Assembly: GCF_015627175.1 (NCBI RefSeq)
Contig: NZ_VTDQ01000019.1
Location: forward strand, 1-44,361
Length of the DNA: 44,361 nt
Origin: Acinetobacter pollinis
GTDB taxonomy: Bacteria; Pseudomonadota; Gammaproteobacteria; Pseudomonadales; Moraxellaceae
Reading direction: 5' to 3'
Part shown: positions 40,106 through 44,361 of the stretch, piece after piece
Layout: every line of letters starts with the position of its first letter
How positions within the stretch are numbered: position 1 is the stretch's first letter
Program-made: the position numbers and the translations under genes
The notes under the pieces: model-generated
Seen by the model: only the letters and a program-made list of their open reading frames with translations
The model's database searches: none
What the model was told of the DNA's origin: nothing

Positions 40106-40135
40106 AAAAAAACGGTCTTAGCAGACCGTTTTTTT
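40106..40135. terminator. Bidirectional terminator between the small secreted protein gene and glyA
   Basis: 13-bp stem (aaaaaaacggtct with agaccgttttttt), tagc loop, between convergent genes. Confidence 0.93.
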
Positions 40136-40149
40136 ATATTACAAAGATT

Positions 40150-41403
40150 TTATTTTGTATATACAGGGAATTTTGCACAAACTTCTGAGACTTTATCTTT
40201 TACCGCGGCAATAACACTTTCATCACCTTTGCTATCTAAGATATCAGCAATCCAATGTGCAAGTTCACGAACTTCTGACTCACCAAAACCACGTGTCGTT
40301 ACTGCAGGTGTTCCAATACGAATACCTGAAGTGACAAATGGAGAACGAGGATCATTTGGAACAGAGTTTTTATTTACAGTAATATGAGCTGCGCCTAACC
40401 AAGCATCTGCTTCTTTTCCTGTTAAATCTTGTTTAATCAAAGATACCAATAATAAATGATTGTCTGTACCACCAGATACAACATCATAACCACGTTCAAC
40501 AAGCACATTACCCATTACTTGGGCATTTTTTACAACTTGTTGCTGATACGCTTTATATTCAGGTGTCATTGCTTCTTTAAAACAAACAGCCTTCCCTGCA
40601 ATTGCATGAACAAGCGGTCCGCCTTGATTACCTGGGAATACAGCAGATTGAAGCTTCTTCTCAATTTCTTCATTTGCTTTTGCAAGAATTAGACCAGAAC
40701 GTGGACCACGAAGTGTTTTATGAGTCGTTGTTGTTGTCACATCTGCAATTTGTACTGGGTTAGGATAAACACCAGCAGCAACTAGACCTGCAACATGTGC
40801 CATATCGACAAATAAGTAAGCACCTACTTTATCAGCGATATCACGGAAACGTTGCCAATCGACAATACGGCTATATGCAGAAAAACCAGCAACAATCATA
40901 CGAGGCTTGTGTTCTAGCGCAAGACGTTCTACTTCTTCGTAATCAATTTCACCTGTTTCTGGGTTTAAACCATATTGTACAGCATTATATGTTTTACCCG
41001 AAAAGCTTACCTTAGCACCATGTGTCAAGTGACCACCATGAGCCAGACTCATACCCAATACTGTATCGCCTGGATTTAAAAGTGCTAAGTAAACAGCAGA
41101 GTTTGCTTGTGAACCAGCATGAGGCTGAACATTTGCATAGTCTGCGCCAAAAAGTTCTTTTGCACGATCAATCGCTAGTTGTTCAATGACATCTACGTAC
41201 TCACAGCCACCGTAGTAACGCTTTCCTGGATAACCTTCCGCATATTTATTTGTTAATTTACTGCCTTGTGCTTCCATGACAGCTGGAGAACAGTAGTTTT
41301 CAGATGCAATAAGTTCAATATGAGCTTCTTGACGAGCATCTTCAGAAGAAATTGCTTTTGCTAATTCTGGGTCAAATGCAGAAATAGAGATGTTGTCAAA
41401 CAT
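40150..41403 (-). CDS. glyA: Serine hydroxymethyltransferase
   Basis: PLP enzyme interconverting serine plus tetrahydrofolate with glycine plus methylene-tetrahydrofolate; main source of one-carbon units. 417 residues, as in E. coli. The PLP lysine is Lys229 in [42 protein letters not shown] and VDMAHVAGL are family signatures. The 239-bp region before it (41404-41684 with the start of the next gene) contains only a short ggctt/aagcc repeat; no riboswitch was recognised. Confidence 0.97.
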   Translation of the reverse strand: MFDNISISAFDPELAKAISSEDARQEAHIELIASENYCSPAVMEAQGSKLTNKYAEGYPGKRYYGGCEYVDVIEQLAIDRAKELFGADYANVQPHAGSQANSAVYLALLNPGDTVLGMSLAHGGHLTHGAKVSFSGKTYNAVQYGLNPETGEIDYEEVERLALEHKPRMIVAGFSAYSRIVDWQRFRDIADKVGAYLFVDMAHVAGLVAAGVYPNPVQIADVTTTTTHKTLRGPRSGLILAKANEEIEKKLQSAVFPGNQGGPLVHAIAGKAVCFKEAMTPEYKAYQQQVVKNAQVMGNVLVERGYDVVSGGTDNHLLLVSLIKQDLTGKEADAWLGAAHITVNKNSVPNDPRSPFVTSGIRIGTPAVTTRGFGESEVRELAHWIADILDSKGDESVIAAVKDKVSEVCAKFPVYTK

Positions 41404-41684
41404 TAGCGAGGGTCCTATAAATTAGGGCTTTTAAGCCGTGCTAAAATCGAAACACATTCTAACACGAAGTTTTGTGGTTTTTGGCATGAACTTTCATCAA
41501 CATGCAATAAAATTATTAAAATCTACAATATTTTATATTTAGAACTCACTTTTTTAAGTCCTGCTTGATTTTAACAAAGTAATTATTTTTCAAAAGATTT
41601 TCGATCTCCCATAGAAATGTTACTGTTTAACGTTTCTATAAAATGTTAGCATTTACGACCGATACACTTAGAATATTCAATGAT

Positions 41685-42374
41685 ATGCAAAGTATTATTT
41701 TAGATACCGAAACCCACACCCTAAACGGCTTACCTATTGAAATTGCTTATGCACCTATTGAATTAAATGAGGGTAAGCTTACTTTACATAAGGATCAAAT
41801 TTTTGATCAATGCTATCAAGTCGGTGAAGCCATTTCTTATGCTTCTATGGCAGTGCATCATATTTTAGAAGCTGATTTAGAGGGACAGCCTTTTTATACA
41901 GACTTCCAACTCCCTAAAGAAACAGTCTATATTATTGGTCACAACATAGACTACGATATAAAAACTATCGCGCATTGTGGTGTAGATGTCAGTCAAATTA
42001 AACCAATTTGTACACTTGCACTTGCTCGTGCAGTTTGGCCACATGCTGAAGCGCATAATATCTCTGCATTAATTTATCAAATTAGTCATGGTAGTCAAAA
42101 AGCAAGAGAATTATTAAAAGGTGCACATAGAGCAGATGCCGATATTATTTTAACAGCAAATATTTTGATGCATATTATTGCTCATACTGGTGTAAAAAAT
42201 ATTGAAGAACTCTACTTTGCCTCTGAAGAAGCACGTATACCTAAAATACTAAACTTTGGTAAACATAAAGGTACAGCTATTAAAGACTTACCGCAGGATT
42301 ACGTACAATGGTTACTTAAGCAATCTGAACTTGACCCTTACTTAAAACAAGCCTTAAAAAATACGCATGTTTAA
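41685..42374 (+). CDS. exoX: ExoX-like 3'-5' exonuclease with DUF3820 tail
   Basis: DEDDh exonuclease. Motif I IILDTET (Asp7, Glu9), the YASMAVHHILEADL segment, motif II IGHNIDYDI, and motif III HRADADI all match E. coli ExoX in order, as does the C-terminal FGKHKGTAIKDLPQDYVQWLL module. ExoX degrades single-stranded DNA and acts in mismatch repair and UV survival. I prefer the ATG at 41685, which aligns with the ExoX start (229 residues); the open frame begins at 41643. A TATAAA at 41637-41642 would, if it is the -10, exclude the upstream start. Neither start has a good SD. It marks the edge of the conserved region. Confidence 0.85.
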   Translation: MQSIILDTETHTLNGLPIEIAYAPIELNEGKLTLHKDQIFDQCYQVGEAISYASMAVHHILEADLEGQPFYTDFQLPKETVYIIGHNIDYDIKTIAHCGVDVSQIKPICTLALARAVWPHAEAHNISALIYQISHGSQKARELLKGAHRADADIILTANILMHIIAHTGVKNIEELYFASEEARIPKILNFGKHKGTAIKDLPQDYVQWLLKQSELDPYLKQALKNTHV

Positions 42375-42714
42375 TGATCAAGTAAATATTATTATGGAGC
42401 GTCAAAGCCTTCATCATTTGAATGGTTGGCTTATAAAAAGCACGTGTCGATGCATTCTCTGATTTGATTTTAAAACTGCTGTTCAAATAGAGTTAACATT
42501 TACCATTTGGTGTATAACTCGTATCTGTGTTTTGACTCAACAGTACGGGTAGATTCTGCCCCCTATAATCATCAAAGAGTGCTTTAATCGCTAAAATTGC
42601 ACCTTTTCACACAGCCCATTAATAATTCGACTGTAACATGTTGCTCATAAACAGATTAGACTGCGTGTTACAGATTTGGATATTTGAGTTACCATCTAAG
42701 TCAGACTTGAATAT
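42360..42714 (-). pseudogene. Possible gene remnant with in-frame stops
   Basis: One minus-strand frame reads through about 118 codons with only three stops (about 42622, 42610 and 42493) and protein-like stretches: GNSNIQICNTQSNLF, then KGAILAIKALFDDYRGQNLP, LSQNTDTSYTPNGKC, and SENASTRAFYKPTIQMMK. There is no start codon with an SD, and no family was recognised. Long frames can occur by chance in AT-rich DNA, so this is tentative. It makes up most of the 458-bp gap after exoX; the rest holds the terminator at 42742-42762. Confidence 0.3.
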
Positions 42715-42741
42715 AAATTATCTCTCATAATTTTTACTCAT

Positions 42742-42762
42742 AAAAAACCACCCGAAGGTGGT
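42742..42762 (-). terminator. Terminator of the tandem paralogue genes
   Basis: On the minus strand, ACCACC-ttcg-GGTGGT followed by T-run; UUCG-type tetraloop. It lies 70 bases past the stop of the downstream paralogue. Confidence 0.85.
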
Positions 42763-42832
42763 CTTTACTACAAAGAGAAGCCCTACTCGGTCAAATCCAT
42801 GACACAAGTAAGGTTTTGGTTCTTAAAAAGGA

Positions 42833-43441
42833 TTATTTAGATTTGAATGGCTGAATTTTATTCAGAACTATTTGAGTATCCTCTTTATCAAACTCATCAA
42901 TAGTATCTAAGTTTATTAAATGCTCTAAGAAGTTAATTAATAGATTGAACTGTTTTTTACTAAAATGACTCAATAAAGAATTAAGCTCATCTTCTTTTCC
43001 AAATTGCAACACACCTAACCACCGACCAAAACCAAGTCCGTGGTATACACCTTCAGAGTTACATAGTATATGAATCATCATAGATGGTGTATAAAATAAA
43101 TACGCCTGAGGTTTTAAAAAGAAAAAACCCATTCCATATGCTTCTAAGTACTTGTAGGGTATGTCTAATGGATTGGGGAATCTATTAGATATTTTCCTTT
43201 TTTCTTTAATAGCTTTAATCGCTTCTTCAATTTCTTCAGGTAGCCACCAACTATGTCTTGTCATTCCTTCAATTTCTTCTTTATCCCACTCTTCTTGGGA
43301 CATGAAATATAAAGGACATGCTTCATCAAAATGGCAATGAGCTGTATCATAATAATCCTCTTCGACAAGCGTATAAGCATCACCTAAAGTAACATTTTTA
43401 AACTCTTGACTGATCTGTACCAGTAAGTCTTCTTTGTTCAT
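42833..43441 (-). CDS. Uncharacterised immunity-like protein, second of a tandem pair
   Basis: 202 residues, acidic and aromatic-rich, without signal or membrane segments, so cytoplasmic. The N-terminal ISQEFKNVTLGDAYTLVEED leads to a mid-protein block (DIPYKYLEAYGMGFFFLKPQ, then YLFYTPSMMIHIL) and a C-terminal helix (FSKKQFNLLINFLEHLI). The last two blocks recur in the neighbouring upstream gene, so they are paralogues. Overall style resembles small immunity-type or DUF6714-like proteins found as orphan copies, but this is an impression and no toxin gene is in the window. No clear SD; it is 49 bp after its paralogue in one transcript, ended by the terminator at 42742-42762. Confidence 0.7.
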   Translation of the reverse strand: MNKEDLLVQISQEFKNVTLGDAYTLVEEDYYDTAHCHFDEACPLYFMSQEEWDKEEIEGMTRHSWWLPEEIEEAIKAIKEKRKISNRFPNPLDIPYKYLEAYGMGFFFLKPQAYLFYTPSMMIHILCNSEGVYHGLGFGRWLGVLQFGKEDELNSLLSHFSKKQFNLLINFLEHLINLDTIDEFDKEDTQIVLNKIQPFKSK

Positions 43442-43490
43442 TATTAAAATCCATAAACCCTAGTTAACTAGATCAATACTAAATGTAGGG

Positions 43491-44015
43491 TTAAACAATC
43501 CACAAGAAATCTCTCTTAATATATTCACTTATAAATAATCTAATTAATCTTTTTTGGTCACTATTAAAAATATGACTGTCAATATCCCATCGAAACTCTA
43601 GTCTGTAAACAAAGTAGTCTATAAAACTATTATTTTTTTCTGGTTCGAGTAAAACATAATAGATTGCAGAAGGAAGAAAAAACTTAAAACCTTCTGAATC
43701 TAAATAGCTACATGATTCACCAAAATAATATAAATACTTATAACTTACATCTATCCATGTTTTTATATTTTCACTTGGTCTACTACGTGAAATACTGGCT
43801 GCAATACCAAATTTTTTATAAAAATCAGGGTAATCCATATTATATGCTAAAATTAAATCTTCAGCAGAAAGGTTTATTGCAGACAAATACTCATCATCTA
43901 TATCATCAAAATATATATAGTGAGTATCATAAAAATCACATTCCAGCAATGAACGATGATTACCCAACTCTTTTAAAGGGAATATGTCTTGAATACATTT
44001 TAATTTAAAATCCAT
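43491..44015 (-). CDS. Uncharacterised immunity-like protein, first of a tandem pair
   Basis: 174 residues, acidic, Tyr/Phe/Asp-rich, cytoplasmic. FYDTHYIYFDDIDDEYL is followed by the block shared with its neighbour (DVSYKYLYYFGESCSYLDSE, then FFLPSAIYYVL) and a C-terminal helix (FNSDQKRLIRLFISEYI). In a 34-residue alignment of the central block I count 11 identities with the downstream protein, plus conservative changes. Very low GC compared with the core genes, consistent with acquired DNA. Function unknown; immunity or solute-sensing roles are both open. Upstream DNA is interrupted by a transposase gene within 190 bp. Confidence 0.7.
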   Translation of the reverse strand: MDFKLKCIQDIFPLKELGNHRSLLECDFYDTHYIYFDDIDDEYLSAINLSAEDLILAYNMDYPDFYKKFGIAASISRSRPSENIKTWIDVSYKYLYYFGESCSYLDSEGFKFFLPSAIYYVLLEPEKNNSFIDYFVYRLEFRWDIDSHIFNSDQKRLIRLFISEYIKRDFLWIV

Positions 44016-44200
44016 ATTATTTGCTCTATCCTCTTTAAGTCGTTCTATATAATTTGCAGCTGGTGGCGATCAATAAGAGTTTTCTTACATTAAAAAAGAC
44101 TAACCTTAGTAGCCTTTACAACGCTATCAGTTATTTTAATAGCTTTTACCTCTGTAGCCGTTTTATAGTCAAACAATCAAAAATATAAGACAATTTAAAA
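44016..44200. other. Spacer between the tandem paralogues and the transposase
   Basis: AT-rich, with imperfect repeats of the form gtagcctttac / atagcttttac / gtagccgtttta at about 44108-44174. These may belong to the left end of the insertion sequence. The element's right end is outside the window, so the terminal repeat and TA target duplication cannot be set. Confidence 0.35.
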
Positions 44201-44361
44201 ATGAGTTATTCAGAACATTTTAGACGAAAAGTGATAGCGAAGCTTGAGGAAGGATATTCCATACGAGCGGTATCGACACAATTTGAAATTGATAAAAATA
44301 CAATTTTGAGCTGGAAAAAACGAATTGAGGTTAAAAGAACTCGCCCACGCAAACCTTTTAA
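44201..44361 (+). mobile_element. IS630-type transposase, N-terminal part (cut by window end)
   Basis: ATG at 44201 opens a frame that runs off the window (53 codons). It encodes MSYSEHFRRKVIAKLEEGYS, then IRAVSTQFEIDKNTILSWKK and a basic stretch with RTRPRKPF. This is the helix-turn-helix start of IS630-family transposases, often the first of two frames. The catalytic DDE part is not visible. The intact state of the element cannot be judged. Confidence 0.8.

Noticed and set aside
43712..44008. 98-codon plus-strand frame opposite the upstream tandem paralogue gene
   Set aside because: No SD, Tyr/Asn/His-rich shadow composition; the minus-strand reading shares blocks with its neighbour and is the better gene.

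Overview
The window is a stretch of an AT-rich gammaproteobacterial chromosome that reads as Acinetobacter (Moraxellaceae). This rests on a CsrA with a long acidic/aromatic tail, the alaS-lysC-csrA order, the hisZ-purA pair, a Zur-boxed M15 lipoprotein peptidase (ZrlA type) next to folE2, and a cyoABCDE operon followed by rpsF-rpsR-rplI-dnaB. The species cannot be fixed from the sequence alone. No rRNA, tRNA, CRISPR array or prophage was seen.

Layout. 1-4300: an exported beta-barrel-like protein, then mgtA and mgtC (Mg2+ import and MgtC-type protein). 4350-6888 (minus): hisZ-purA, linking histidine and purine synthesis. 7017-8664: an Lrp/AsnC regulator divergent from azlC-azlD, an amino-acid exporter pair. 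8697-9725 (minus): an Epd/GAPDH-family dehydrogenase. 9965-14441: alaS, lysC, csrA. 14501-15465 (minus): a small lipoprotein overlapping rnhB. 15680-18668: a cytochrome b561, then a purine salvage pair (adenine deaminase and NCS2 purine permease). 19029-22302 (minus): prfA-prmC and an MFS transporter. 22565-24251: two genes each preceded by a palindromic Zur-type box. 24248-27614: ppsR divergent from ppsA, its own regulatory target. 27685-33589: a GYF_2-RDD membrane protein and the cytochrome bo3 operon. 33637-34849: rpsF-rpsR-rplI behind a leader that folds into an S6:S18-type autoregulatory structure. 34993-42374: dnaB, a WYL regulator, mnmG, a small two-module cysteine-containing secreted protein, glyA and an ExoX-like exonuclease.

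The right end (about 42,375-44,361) differs in character. It holds a degenerate stretch with in-frame stops, two tandem diverged paralogues that resemble orphan immunity-type proteins, and the start of an IS630-type transposase cut off by the window edge. This is the only clearly accessory part.

Most of the window is conserved core. The items most worth a second look are regulatory: the paired Zur-type boxes, the SD-sequestering rpsF leader, a near-perfect 21-bp palindrome before cyoA, palindromes before mgtA and ppsA, and an inverted repeat between dnaB and the WYL gene. Several upstream-most starts are probably wrong, and better ones are given for the Lrp regulator, rnhB, ppsR, cyoA, rpsF, the WYL regulator and exoX. 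No clearly new multi-gene system was found. The tandem paralogues at the right edge and the two-cysteine-module protein are the least explained genes.
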